Positions 1-8,621 of a stretch of 64,000 bases of DNA are shown here, piece after piece (positions within the stretch are counted from its first letter, which is position 1; each line of letters begins with the position of its first letter). The notes below the pieces were generated by a model. It did no database searches, was not told the origin of the DNA, and worked only from the letters and a program-made list of their open reading frames with translations. A program made the translations under genes and the position numbers. Source of the DNA: Caballeronia sp. M1242 (GTDB lineage Bacteria > Pseudomonadota > Gammaproteobacteria > Burkholderiales > Burkholderiaceae); the NCBI RefSeq assembly GCF_017220215.1, contig NZ_CP071130.1, forward strand, positions 868,001 through 932,000, read 5' to 3'.

Positions 1-1
1 C

Positions 2-508
2 GAAGGCGCCTTCGTCGCGGATGTCGGCTTCGGCGGCATGACGCTTTCCGCGCCGCTCGCGCTGCAAGGCGGTCTGGAGCAGATCACGCCGCACGGCGCG
101 TTCAGGCTGCAACGCATCGACTGGGATGCGGGCCTGCCGAATTATCGGATGGAAGCGCTGATCGACGGAATGTGGACGGCCATCTACCGCTTCGACTTCG
201 ATCCGCAATACGACATCGACTATGAGATGTCGAACTACTTCGTCTCCACGTATCCGCAGTCGATCTTCGTGCATCACCTGCTCGCTGCGCGGCTCGCGCC
301 GGGGCGCCGCTACGGTCTCTTCGACCAGCGTCTGTCGCTGCACGACGAACGCGACGGCACCACGCATCGCGAAGTGGTCGGCGTCGAAGCGCTTCGGCGC
401 GTGTTGAGCGAGGAGCTCGGCATTCGTCTGCCCGATGCGGACGGCTCCATCGCTTCGTCCGATCTCGACGCCGCGCTCGCGCGCCTCGCGCAGTCCGATC
501 CCGCCTGA
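2..508 (+). CDS. Arylamine N-acetyltransferase, C-terminal part (cut by window edge)
   Basis: The reading frame is open from base 2 to the stop, so the true start lies outside the window. The first visible residues include the family motif DVGFGG, whose Asp is the third member of the Cys-His-Asp triad of NAT enzymes; the Cys and His would lie upstream. The rest (Y-rich middle, LFDQRLSLHDERDG) fits the NAT C-terminal domain. The family moves an acetyl group from acetyl-CoA to arylamines or hydrazines in the cytosol. It ends 12 bases before the penicillin-binding protein gene on the same strand, so the two may be cotranscribed. The family call is fairly firm; the substrate is unknown. Confidence 0.8.
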   Translation, partial: EGAFVADVGFGGMTLSAPLALQGGLEQITPHGAFRLQRIDWDAGLPNYRMEALIDGMWTAIYRFDFDPQYDIDYEMSNYFVSTYPQSIFVHHLLAARLAPGRRYGLFDQRLSLHDERDGTTHREVVGVEALRRVLSEELGIRLPDADGSIASSDLDAALARLAQSDPA

Positions 509-520
509 CACATCGCGCCG

Positions 521-2227
521 ATGTTCAAGAGCAATAAAACGCGCGGCCGCCGCGAATTCCATACGCATCATCGCAGCGCCATGCTCGCGCAACGGCTGCC
601 CGCGTGGCGTTCGACGTTCGTGCTCGCTGGCGTCACCGCCGCGTTCCTCGCGCTCGCCGGGCGCGCGCTGTGGGTGCAGGTGGTCGACCACGCGTTCTAT
701 ATCGGCGAAGGACAGAAGCGCTACCAGCGAACGCTTGCGCTCGACGCCACGCGCGGGCGCATCGTCGACAGAAACGGCGCGATGCTCGCGGTCAGCCTCG
801 CCACGTACGAAGTCTGGGCGAGCCCGAAGCGTTTCGACGCCGCCCGCGCCGACGACATCGCCAAGCTGCTCGACTTTCCGGCGAGCGAACTCAGCCGCCG
901 CATCGGCACGGATCGCAGCTTCGTGTTGCTCAAGCGCCAGGTGGAGGCAGAGACGGCCGAGCGCATCGCGGAAATCGGTCGCGCGGGCATCACGCTCGTG
1001 CCGGACACCAAACGCTTCTATCCCGAAGGCGAATCGGCGGCGCATGTCGTCGGCTTCACGGACAACGAGGATCGCGGCCAGGAAGGCGTGGAGCTTGCCG
1101 CGGACGCGCGCCTCGCCGGTTCGGCCGGGCAGCGCGAAGTCATCCGCGACCGGCTCGGGCGCGTGGTGTCGCAGATCGGCGAAACGGAGATGCCGCAGAA
1201 CGGCGAAACCATCCACCTGACGATCGACCGGCGCATCCAGCAACTCGCGCATTCGCAACTCAAGGCGGCTGTCGCGAAGCATAGGGCGCGCGCGGGCAGC
1301 GTCGTCGTGCTGGACGCGAAGAACGGCGAAGTGCTGGCGCTCGCCAATTACCCGAGCTTCGATCCCAACGACCGCCGCCGTCTCACGGGCGAGCAGCTTC
1401 GCAACCGCGCCCTCACGGATACCTTCGAGCCGGGGTCGACCATCAAGCCGCTCGTGGCCGCGCTCGCCATCGACCTGGGTCACGTGCGGCCGGACACGCG
1501 CATCGACACGAACCCCGGCACGCTGAAGATCGGGCCGAACGTGATTCACGACACGTCGAATCATGGCGTCATCACGGTGTCGGAGGCCGTGCAGATGTCG
1601 AGCAACGTCGCGCTGACGCAGCTCGCGCTGAAGATCCCCGCGCGGACCATCTGGGACAAGTACCGCGAATACGGCATCGGACAGGCGCCGGAACTGACGT
1701 TTCCCGGCGCGGCCACGGGACGGCTGCGCGCGCCGGAACGCTGGAAGCCGATCGAGCAGGCGACGATGGCCTACGGCTACGGCCTGTCGCTCTCGCTCTT
1801 GCAGATCGCGCAGATCTACACGGCGTATGCCGCGGACGGGCGCTTTCACGCCGCGACGCTCATCCACGGCGAAACGCGCCGCGCGGGCACGCCGGTCGTT
1901 AAGCCCGCGACGGCCGCGGCCGTGCGCGACATGCTCGAAGCGGCCACAGGATCGGACGGCACCGGACGCGCCGCCGCGGTCGAAGGTTATCGCGTGGGCG
2001 GCAAGACGGGCACCGCGCGCAAGCAAGTCGGGCGGTCGTATGCGGCGAACAAGTATCGCGCGTCGTTCGTCGGCATCGCGCCGATGAGCGATCCGCGCGT
2101 GATCGTCGCCGTGATGATCGACGAGCCATCCGGCGGCGCGTACTACGGCGGGACCGTCGCGGGGCCGGTGTTCTCGGGCATCGTCGGAGGGACGTTGCCG
2201 CTTCTGGGCGTGCCGCCGGACGCGTGA
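521..2227 (+). CDS. Class B penicillin-binding protein (FtsI/PBP3-like transpeptidase)
   Basis: A 568-residue peptidoglycan D,D-transpeptidase. After a short basic cytoplasmic tail, one membrane segment (about residues 30-50) anchors it. The PBP dimerisation region begins with TRGRIVDRNG (about 80-90). The transpeptidase domain carries all three penicillin-binding motifs: S306-T-I-K, S360-S-N and K495-T-G. Length matches FtsI. No division or murein cluster genes (mraY, murE, ftsL) lie beside it, so this is probably a second FtsI-type paralogue rather than the one in the dcw cluster. That is inference from context. It follows the NAT gene closely and no strong terminator is seen between them. 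Confidence 0.88.
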   Translation: MFKSNKTRGRREFHTHHRSAMLAQRLPAWRSTFVLAGVTAAFLALAGRALWVQVVDHAFYIGEGQKRYQRTLALDATRGRIVDRNGAMLAVSLATYEVWASPKRFDAARADDIAKLLDFPASELSRRIGTDRSFVLLKRQVEAETAERIAEIGRAGITLVPDTKRFYPEGESAAHVVGFTDNEDRGQEGVELAADARLAGSAGQREVIRDRLGRVVSQIGETEMPQNGETIHLTIDRRIQQLAHSQLKAAVAKHRARAGSVVVLDAKNGEVLALANYPSFDPNDRRRLTGEQLRNRALTDTFEPGSTIKPLVAALAIDLGHVRPDTRIDTNPGTLKIGPNVIHDTSNHGVITVSEAVQMSSNVALTQLALKIPARTIWDKYREYGIGQAPELTFPGAATGRLRAPERWKPIEQATMAYGYGLSLSLLQIAQIYTAYAADGRFHAATLIHGETRRAGTPVVKPATAAAVRDMLEAATGSDGTGRAAAVEGYRVGGKTGTARKQVGRSYAANKYRASFVGIAPMSDPRVIVAVMIDEPSGGAYYGGTVAGPVFSGIVGGTLPLLGVPPDA

Positions 2228-2358
2228 GCGAGGCGCCGCGCTCAGGCATGAACAGCGCGTGCGGGCGCGGAGGTTGCTGCCATCGACACTGCGCCGAACT
2301 GTAAAGACGCTGTGCTCTAATGGAGCGTTCGAATCCACACCCTCATACCGGGAAGATC

Positions 2359-2691
2359 ATGAAGAAACTCGCCGCGGCCCTCGCGCTGCCCCTTCTCATC
2401 GCGGCTTGCGGCCGCTTTCATAACGAAGACGCCGGCCAGCCGGAAGTCGAAGCCGCATCGACGCATAACGAAGTTGCGAGCATCGTCCAGTGCATCACCG
2501 ACGAAGCGAAGAAACACAACGCCACCTACAAGCAGACGGCGATTCCGCAAGGCACCATGCTCGAATTCGGCGATTCGAACGTCGTCAAGGTCCGCTACGA
2601 CAACGGCGAGACCACCTACCGCTTCTACCCCGGCGAGCGCCACGTGTCGAACATGTGGATCGAAGGCGCGGGCAAGAAGTGCGCGCCGTGA
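2359..2691 (+). CDS. Small lipoprotein of unknown function
   Basis: A 110-residue protein starting MKKLAAALALPLLIAACG, a textbook lipoprotein signal peptide with lipobox (LIAAC) and the lipidated Cys near residue 17. An upstream ATG at 2320 would place 13 residues before the signal, so 2359 is preferred. The mature part has a conserved-looking pair of cysteines (VQCITD and the C-terminal KKCAP) and a beta-rich segment GETTYRFYPGERHVSNMW. I do not recognise the family. It should be exported and anchored to the periplasmic face of a membrane. The next gene starts 18 bases downstream and is likely cotranscribed. Confidence 0.7.
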   Translation: MKKLAAALALPLLIAACGRFHNEDAGQPEVEAASTHNEVASIVQCITDEAKKHNATYKQTAIPQGTMLEFGDSNVVKVRYDNGETTYRFYPGERHVSNMWIEGAGKKCAP

Positions 2692-2709
2692 GCGGACGGG
2701 CCTAGCAGC

Positions 2710-3000
2710 ATGCGCTCGACACGAGCCATTAGCGCCGTCGAACGGCTCAAGACGCGCAGCGGCAATCCGCATTACGCGGCCGTGAGCATGCCGGGCGGCT
2801 ACTTCTATCTCGTCGAACGCGCGGCCGAAGGCTCGAAGAAGCTGTGCGACCCATTGCCGATGGATGACTTCATCGCGTTCGTCAACGCACGCGAACCCGC
2901 CAAACCGCGCAAGGTCAGCAAGCTCGACGAAGCGCTCGAAGCGCAGATCGGGCGAAGCGGCAAGCGCGCGGAGAAGCCTTCCTCCGACGACGCGGACTAA
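2710..3000 (+). CDS. Hypothetical protein, 96 residues
   Basis: An unrecognised 96-residue soluble protein with no signal peptide or membrane segment. The middle (HYAAVSMPGGYFYLVERAAEG) looks like a short beta-sheet unit; the C-terminus is charged and low complexity (RSGKRAEKPSSDDAD). It lies 18 bases after the lipoprotein gene on the same strand. GC-rich third positions fit real coding in this genome. No strong Shine-Dalgarno is seen, so the start is uncertain. Confidence 0.55.
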   Translation: MRSTRAISAVERLKTRSGNPHYAAVSMPGGYFYLVERAAEGSKKLCDPLPMDDFIAFVNAREPAKPRKVSKLDEALEAQIGRSGKRAEKPSSDDAD

Positions 3001-3085
3001 GCTCGCCGCCCGCCTCTGCATGCCCGGCGTGGCGCGGCGCAGCATCGAAAAACGCGCCAGCCCCTTGATCAGTGTGCGATGACAG

Positions 3086-3141
3086 ACGGAGGCAACAGGC
3101 CTCCGTTGCGTACATTTTTGCCAACGGTCGTACCGTTGGCA
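3086..3141. repeat. Two tandem perfect hairpins in an intergenic region
   Basis: The 312-base gap 3001-3312 holds no credible gene but has two adjacent inverted repeats. The first has arms ACGGAGGC (3086-3093) and GCCTCCGT (3099-3106) with a 5-base loop. The second has arms TGCCAACGGT (3119-3128) and ACCGTTGGCA (3132-3141) with loop CGT. A short T run sits between them (about 3115-3119). The first could be a terminator for the upstream pair; the second, 10 bp with a 3-base loop, could be an RNA hairpin or a dyad operator for the next gene. Confidence 0.5.
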
Positions 3142-3312
3142 GCCGCCAAGCAGAACTGCGGATTACGCCTGCCGGTCACGCCCGAACAATTTCCGAAAAT
3201 GAGCAAGGGCCGCCCGCGACGTTTCAATAGAAAGCGCGCGGGTGAACGGGGTGCCCGTGCGATGGGAGACGCGAGACAGCGTCACGCCGCGCGGCTGAGA
3301 GGAAGACCAACA

Positions 3313-3615
3313 ATGAAGAAGAAGAGCGAGACCAAGGGCAGCCTGCTGCCCTCGGCGATGGCGGACGTCGAGTTGCAGCATATCGAACGCGCCGTGGCGC
3401 AGCTTCGCGCGATGAAGAGCCAGTCGTCCGGAACGCTCAACGTCGAATACTGGCGCGAGCGGCTCACAGCCGTCGTCAGCGGCTATGCGCTCGTGCCCGC
3501 GCAGAAGCAGCGCATTCAGTCGCTGCGGGCCGCACTCGATGCCGTCCACATTCATCCGCGCGACGGCGGCAGCCGCAAAAGGTCGACCAATAGGCTTTGG
3601 GCGAAAGCGGCCTGA
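3313..3615 (+). CDS. Small basic protein, unknown function
   Basis: A 100-residue protein starting MKKKSETKGSLLPSAMADVE. The start at 3313 is favoured over the upstream ATG at 3079 because a purine-rich AGAGGAAG lies about 8 bases before it and because the upstream extension runs through the hairpin region. Predicted as mostly alpha-helical (two amphipathic helices, about 18-40 and 45-75) with a basic C-terminus. No recognised domain. Its charge and helix content would suit a nucleic-acid-associated or regulatory protein, but that is only inference. Confidence 0.6.
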   Translation: MKKKSETKGSLLPSAMADVELQHIERAVAQLRAMKSQSSGTLNVEYWRERLTAVVSGYALVPAQKQRIQSLRAALDAVHIHPRDGGSRKRSTNRLWAKAA

Positions 3616-3779
3616 CCGCCGCTTTCGCCACTCGCGCCACGTGCGCGACGCTCATCGCCCGCACGGTCCGGCCGGCGGGCGCGCAGGCTCGCAGCGAGAG
3701 CTTCGGGCCGGCACGGCGGAGGCGCTTCTCAGGCATCGTTCGTGCTCGGCTCCTGGCTCACGAACTGCATGGAGACCTC

Positions 3780-4082
3780 ATGTCCGCATCACGCAAACGA
3801 ATCGCCGCCACGCTGCTCGCGTGCTTCGCCGCCGCAACCAGCGTGTGCGCCAGCGCGCAGATCACGAAGCCGGAAGGCTCGGATCAGCAGGAGAACCGCA
3901 CGTCCGATTCGACCGCGCGGGCCAATCCGTCCGGCGTCGCAGTGCATGAGACGCAGAAGCCGCAGTCGAAGGACGCGGCGGGCGCATCGCGTGGGAAGAC
4001 CGTCGGCAAGGAACACTCGACGAACGGCGCCGGCGGCTTTAACAACGGCCTGTACGGCACCGGCGCGGGCAACAACAAGTAG
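3780..4082 (+). CDS. Small exported protein, Gly/Asn-rich C-terminus
   Basis: A 100-residue protein with a clear Sec signal peptide (MSASRKRIAATLLACFAAATSVCASAQ, in two parts: basic n-region, Ala-rich core, ASA-Q cleavage). The mature part is hydrophilic and disordered-looking, ending in a Gly/Asn-rich tail (GLYGTGAGNNK). No cysteines remain after cleavage. Likely periplasmic. Function unknown. It converges on the FNT channel gene, 39 bases away. Confidence 0.65.
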   Translation: MSASRKRIAATLLACFAAATSVCASAQITKPEGSDQQENRTSDSTARANPSGVAVHETQKPQSKDAAGASRGKTVGKEHSTNGAGGFNNGLYGTGAGNNK

Positions 4083-4102
4083 CGCGCCGCGCCGTACGTC
4101 GG

Positions 4103-4129
4103 CTTAGTCCGCTTAGTCCGTTTAGTCCG
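4103..4129. repeat. 9-bp tandem repeat, three copies
   Basis: CTTAGTCCG, CTTAGTCCG and TTTAGTCCG follow each other directly. The array overlaps the stop codon of the minus-strand FNT gene (stop TAA at 4122-4124), so copy-number change could alter its last codons. Confidence 0.75.
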
Positions 4130-4997
4130 CGTTCTGCGCCGTGCCGTTGATTTCCGGCGCGATGGCGGCGTGATTCACAATCGCCACGAGCGACACGCCG
4201 CCGAGAATATTCCCGATGAGCGTCGGCAGGAGGAACACGAGGAAGTAGTCGGAAAGGCTGGCCGCGCCCGACATCACCCCATAAGCCGCTTCGACGGAGC
4301 CCGCGATCACGTGCGAGAGCTTCGCGACCGCGACCGTGTAGGTGACGAGCAGAATCGTGAGCAGACGCGCCGATCTCGCGCTCGGCAGCAGCCAGACCAT
4401 CAACGCGATCAGCCAGCCCGCGAACAGCGCCCGCGCCACCGTCACGCCGAAGCTGCCAGCATACGGCGCCTTCGCAACTTTTCCGAGCGCTTCGATCACG
4501 TCCGGCGAGAACACGCCGGGAAGTTGCAGCAGACTCGCGAAGATCGTCGTCCCGATCAGGTTGAACACCAGCACGATGATCCACAGGCGCAAGGTCTTGG
4601 CGACCGTCTTCATGTCGCGGCGCGTGAGCACGGGCAGCACCGCCGTCAGCGTGCTTTCGGTGAACAACTGCTGCCGCCCCAGAATGACGAACACGAAGCC
4701 GATGGTATAGCCAAGGCTCGTGACGAGGTGGCTCCACTGCGACTCGGGCACCGCGCTTTCCAGTATGGACTGCACGAGAAACGAGAAGCCCATCGACAGG
4801 CCGGCGGCGAGCCCGGACCACATCAGCGCGGCGAAGGTGCGCTCCATCGCGGCCTCGCCTTCCTCCCGCACGATTTCGTGAATGACGAGCGCGTGTGGCG
4901 TGGAATGCTCGGCCGCCTGTTCGCGTTGTGCATCGTCGAGATTCGGTGATTCCGCGCCTGCGGAACCCTCGCGCGAGCCGTCCTGCGTATCTGCCAT
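4122..4997 (-). CDS. Formate/nitrite transporter family channel (YfdC-like)
   Basis: A 291-residue inner-membrane protein of the FNT family. A charged cytoplasmic N-terminus of about 55 residues (ending VREEGEAAMERTF) precedes six predicted helices. Family-like segments include GLAAGLSMGFSFLVQ, QQLFTESTLTAVLP and SHVIAGSVEAAYG. The long acidic N-terminus resembles E. coli YfdC more than FocA or NirC. Start at 4997 is backed by GGGAGA about 8 bases upstream and removes an out-of-family extension. FNT proteins form pentameric channels for small monovalent anions; the substrate here cannot be told from sequence. The next minus-strand gene upstream is the Ni/Co permease; 119 bases separate them. 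Confidence 0.85.
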   Translation of the reverse strand: MADTQDGSREGSAGAESPNLDDAQREQAAEHSTPHALVIHEIVREEGEAAMERTFAALMWSGLAAGLSMGFSFLVQSILESAVPESQWSHLVTSLGYTIGFVFVILGRQQLFTESTLTAVLPVLTRRDMKTVAKTLRLWIIVLVFNLIGTTIFASLLQLPGVFSPDVIEALGKVAKAPYAGSFGVTVARALFAGWLIALMVWLLPSARSARLLTILLVTYTVAVAKLSHVIAGSVEAAYGVMSGAASLSDYFLVFLLPTLIGNILGGVSLVAIVNHAAIAPEINGTAQNAD

Positions 4998-5116
4998 GGT
5001 CTGTTCTCCCTGAGAGCCGTTCGATGCCGGAACCGATGAACGGCAGGCGCTCATCGACAGCAGAAACGATGCCCGCATCAGGAAAACGAAAGCTGGCGCG
5101 AAGGCGAACGTCGAAG

Positions 5117-6160
5117 CTAGCGCGCGATGCCCGAGTCGAGCGCGTCGTCGGCGGCATCGTAGCCGCGCCACTTGTAGAGCAGCGCGGAGGCCAGCCAGCA
5201 TGCGGCGAAGAGGCCGATGACCGCATAGCCGAGCGCGCCGAAGTGGTCCGAGAGACGCGCGGCGACGTCCCACAGCCCGCCCTTGAGTTGCAGCCGATCC
5301 GCGAGCAGGCCGAGCGCCTCGACGCTGCCGACGAACACCGCGATCACGACCGAGGCCAGCGTCACCGTGAGGTTGTAGTAGAGCTTGCGCACCGGCTTCA
5401 TGAAGGCCCAGCCGTACGCGCCGACCATCAGCAGGCTGTCGGCGGTATCGATCAGAGACATGCCGGCTGCGAACAGCACCGGGAACACGAGGATCGACCA
5501 TACCGGCATGCCGCGCGCCGCCTCCGATGCGGCAATGCCCATCAGCCCGATCTCAGTCGCCGTATCGAAGCCGAGGCCGAACAGGACGCCAAGCGGATAC
5601 ATATGCCAGCTCTTGCCGATCAGCGCAAAGAGCGGCCGCGCGATGCGCGCGAGCGGGCCGCCTCCGACGACGAGCAGGTCGGCATCGTCGTCGTTCAGCA
5701 CGTCGCCGCGGCGCGCGCGCAGGAAGGCGCGCCACACGCCGCGCAGCACGACCAGATTCATCGCGGCGATGGCGAACAGGAAAAACGCCGACACCGACGT
5801 GCCGATGAGCGCGCCGATCTCGCGGAACGCCGCGAAGCGCGCCTGCACGGCGAGCGCGGTGGCGGCGATGAGCGCGGTCGCGAGCATCACGACGGTCGAA
5901 TGTCCGAGCGAGAAGAACACGCCGACCGAGAGCGGACGCTCGCCGTGCTGCATCAGCTTGCGCGTGACGTTGTCGATGGCGGCGATGTGATCGGCATCGA
6001 CCGCATGGCGAAGCCCGAGCGAATACGCGAGCAGCGACGTGCCCATGAGCAGCGGATAGTGACGAAACGCGATGAGCGCCCAGAGCCACGCGAGCACGTT
6101 GAACGCGATGAGTCCGGCGAAAAGACGCGCGGAGCGGGCGGAATCGGTGGATCGGGTCAT
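5117..6160 (-). CDS. Nickel/cobalt permease (NiCoT, HoxN/NixA type)
   Basis: A 347-residue inner-membrane permease with about eight helices. It carries the family hallmark RHAVDADHI at residues 51-59 (helix II metal-recognition motif), FSLGHSTVV at about 83-91 and LGFDTATEIG at 196-205. Together these identify the NiCoT family, which imports Ni2+ and/or Co2+. Start at 6160 places a normal short N-terminus before the first helix. I looked for a cobalamin-type riboswitch in the 220 bases upstream and did not recognise one. No hydrogenase or urease genes are nearby, so the metal's destination is unknown. Confidence 0.92.
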   Translation of the reverse strand: MTRSTDSARSARLFAGLIAFNVLAWLWALIAFRHYPLLMGTSLLAYSLGLRHAVDADHIAAIDNVTRKLMQHGERPLSVGVFFSLGHSTVVMLATALIAATALAVQARFAAFREIGALIGTSVSAFFLFAIAAMNLVVLRGVWRAFLRARRGDVLNDDDADLLVVGGGPLARIARPLFALIGKSWHMYPLGVLFGLGFDTATEIGLMGIAASEAARGMPVWSILVFPVLFAAGMSLIDTADSLLMVGAYGWAFMKPVRKLYYNLTVTLASVVIAVFVGSVEALGLLADRLQLKGGLWDVAARLSDHFGALGYAVIGLFAACWLASALLYKWRGYDAADDALDSGIAR

Positions 6161-6409
6161 AGGGGCGCGTGGCGGCGAAGAACCGGGGACAGCGTCAGAG
6201 AATACCTTGGTTCGGCTGGCGGCCAATAATCGCTTGCCGTCACGCGGCCGTCGCAGACGTTCATTTATTCGTCGTCCTATGCATTCCGTCGGAAAAAGAG
6301 CGTGGAAAACCCGCTCCAATTCGCTCTGCGCGAAAAACATAGGCGTATTCGTTCGTTGGGCTTGCGTCGGTGCGCGGCTAACATGGCCCTTCGCCATTCA
6401 GAGCCCGCC

Positions 6410-7420
6410 ATGCCACGCTATCTCGACGACGCCCAACGCGATGCAATCCAGGATCGGCGCGCGTCGTGGCGCTGGCGCAGCGAATGGCCGACGTGGCTCG
6501 TGATCGTCGCGGTGTACGGCGGCTGGTTCGGCGTCGCGACGAGCGCGCGCACGCTCGGCATGCCGCTTGCGCTCGGGCTGCTGGCGGTGCTGTCGTGCTG
6601 GTACATGTCGCTCCAGCACGAGCTGTTGCACGGGCATCCGACGCGCTGGCCGCTCGTCAACATGCTCTTCGGACTGGCGCCGCTCGCCGTGTGGTTTCCG
6701 TATGCGGTCTATCGCGCGTCGCATCTGCGTCATCACGACGATGCGCATCTGACCGTGCCCGGGCACGATCCCGAAAGCTACTATGTGACGCCCGAACAGT
6801 GGGCGAGCGCGGGGGTCGTATTGCGTGGCGCGATCGCTGCGCGGAACACGTTCGTGGGCCGCGTGCTGATCGGGCCGTGGTTCGCGATCGCCGCATCGTG
6901 GCGGGAAGCGGCGCAGGCGATTATCGATCGCGACTGGCGGATCGTCGCGAGCTGGGTCGCGCATCTCGCCGCGCTCGTGGCGCTCGCGTGGTGGCTCGAC
7001 ACTCGGTGCGGGGTGCCGTGGCGCGCGTTCGCAGGCGTCGGCTATGCGGCGCTCGCGCTTGCTTCGGTGCGATCGTTCCACGAGCATCGCGCGGCGGGCG
7101 CGGAACGTGAGCGAACGGTCATCAACGAGGCCGCGTGGCCGTGGCGGCTGCTTTTTCTGAACAACAACTACCACGCGGTGCACCACGACCTGCCGGGCGT
7201 GCCGTGGTTCGCGCTGGCTGCCATCTATCGCGAGCGGCGGGACGCATATCGGGCGAGCAATGGCGGCTTCGTCGTGGAAGGATACGGCGAGTGGTTCCGG
7301 CGGTATGCGTTCGCGCGCGCGGTCGCCCCGGTGCATCCGGTCGCGGGCACGGGCGATGACGCAGCAGTGCGAACGTTCGGGCATGCGGAAAGCGCGGAGG
7401 CGGCTTCGGGCGGCTTGTGA
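6410..7420 (+). CDS. Fatty acid desaturase family protein
   Basis: A 336-residue membrane di-iron protein. All three histidine boxes are present: HELLH (70-74), HLRHH (105-109) and HAVHH (255-259), flanked by hydrophobic segments. The spacing matches the membrane FA_desaturase superfamily, which also holds hydroxylases and ketolases; the exact reaction is unknown. Translation could also begin at 6383 (nine residues more). Divergent from the Ni/Co permease across about 250 bases. Confidence 0.85.
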   Translation: MPRYLDDAQRDAIQDRRASWRWRSEWPTWLVIVAVYGGWFGVATSARTLGMPLALGLLAVLSCWYMSLQHELLHGHPTRWPLVNMLFGLAPLAVWFPYAVYRASHLRHHDDAHLTVPGHDPESYYVTPEQWASAGVVLRGAIAARNTFVGRVLIGPWFAIAASWREAAQAIIDRDWRIVASWVAHLAALVALAWWLDTRCGVPWRAFAGVGYAALALASVRSFHEHRAAGAERERTVINEAAWPWRLLFLNNNYHAVHHDLPGVPWFALAAIYRERRDAYRASNGGFVVEGYGEWFRRYAFARAVAPVHPVAGTGDDAAVRTFGHAESAEAASGGL

Positions 7421-7629
7421 CGCGGGCGACGGCCGGTCCGTTCGGCGGTCTCGACGCTGCATCGCCTGGAGGTTGGACGATAAGCCGTCTGTCACCGCGA
7501 CGTTCGCCGCGAGTGTTCGTCGACTCGCGCTGAGACCGCGAGAGGCCGGGCCGGCCTGATTGGTCGATGTTCCGGGACGCGCCGCTGCGAATACCGCTAC
7601 GATGCGACATTCCCCGCCATTCCCCGACG

Positions 7630-8457
7630 ATGCACTGGACCGCCGCCCTGCCGATGTACAACGTCACGCCCGCGCTCGCCGCCGACTGGCGCGCGTTGCT
7701 CGATGCCGTGCACGCCCGCCTCGCCGACACGCTGAAGGCCCGCGGCGATACGCTCGGCATGACCGACTCGGTTTCCGACCTGACCGCCTTCTGGCTGCGC
7801 GACGACCTGCTGCTGTCGCAGACGTGCGGTTATCCGCTGCTGCATGCGCTCGATGATCGCGTGCAACTCGTCGCCACGCCCGATTTCGATGCGCCCGGCT
7901 GCGAAAGCGGCTCCGAAAGCGGCGGCTATCGCAGCGTGCTCGTCGCGGGCGCGCATGTGAACGCGGCGTCGCTCGCGGACTGCCGCGGGCTGCGCGCGGT
8001 CTACAACGACGACGATTCGAATAGCGGCATGAACCTCTTCCGTCATGCCGTGGCGCCGTTCGCGCAGGGCTCGCGCTTCTTCGCTTCTGTCGCGAAGAGC
8101 GGCGGACATCTCGCGTCGCTGCATGCGGTCGCGATCGATAAAAGCGCGGATATCGCCGCCATCGACTGCGTGACGCTCGCATTCGTGCGCGCGCATCGGC
8201 CGGAACTGGCGGCCAGCGTGCGCGAACTGGGCGTGACGGCGAGCGCGCCCGCGCTGCCGTTCATTGCGTCGAAGCGCGTGCCGCGGGATATCGTCGATGC
8301 GCTCGCCGCCGCGCTCAGCGATACCGTCGCGCAGGACCCGGCACTCGCCAGCCGGCTGCGGCTCAAAGGCTTCGTGCGCCTCACGCCAGCGGATTACGCG
8401 CCGATCCTTCGCTACGAACGCGAAGCGGCCGAGCAGGGCTATCCGGTGCTGGCCTAG
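7630..8457 (+). CDS. PhnD-like phosphate/phosphonate-binding-type protein without signal peptide
   Basis: A 275-residue protein with the two-lobe periplasmic-binding fold typical of the PhnD/THI5-like group: SDLTAFWLRDDLLLSQTCGYPL near the N-terminus, YNDDDSNSGMNLFRH mid-protein, and the AALPFIASKR-type hinge region near 215. The known family binds oxyanions for an ABC importer. Here no export signal is seen from either possible start (7567 or 7630) and no permease or ATPase gene is adjacent, so a cytosolic or regulatory role is possible. Confidence 0.7.
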   Translation: MHWTAALPMYNVTPALAADWRALLDAVHARLADTLKARGDTLGMTDSVSDLTAFWLRDDLLLSQTCGYPLLHALDDRVQLVATPDFDAPGCESGSESGGYRSVLVAGAHVNAASLADCRGLRAVYNDDDSNSGMNLFRHAVAPFAQGSRFFASVAKSGGHLASLHAVAIDKSADIAAIDCVTLAFVRAHRPELAASVRELGVTASAPALPFIASKRVPRDIVDALAAALSDTVAQDPALASRLRLKGFVRLTPADYAPILRYEREAAEQGYPVLA

Positions 8458-8621
8458 CGTCGGCGCAGACTCCGCTCAGAATCCTCGGCTCGCGACCGCT
8501 TCGGCAGACTTCGCCGACTTTCGGCACAATCGAATATCCAACGCGTGGCCGCGTCGAGGCCGCTCTGCCCATGCGCATGTCGCGCCGCCACGCCATCACG
8601 CTGTAGCACGCCAAACTCGCA

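Noticed and set aside
2324-2340. GTTCGAATCC resembles a tRNA T-loop
   Set aside because: The flanking bases do not form a T-stem and no acceptor or anticodon arm is present, so it is chance.
4170-6229. Long plus-strand ORFs opposite the FNT and Ni/Co genes
   Set aside because: Arg/His/Glu-rich shadow frames typical of antisense to GC-rich genes; the minus-strand proteins have clear family motifs.
6161-6400. Possible cobalamin or Ni/Co riboswitch before the permease
   Set aside because: No recognisable B12-box or metal-switch core found on the minus strand.
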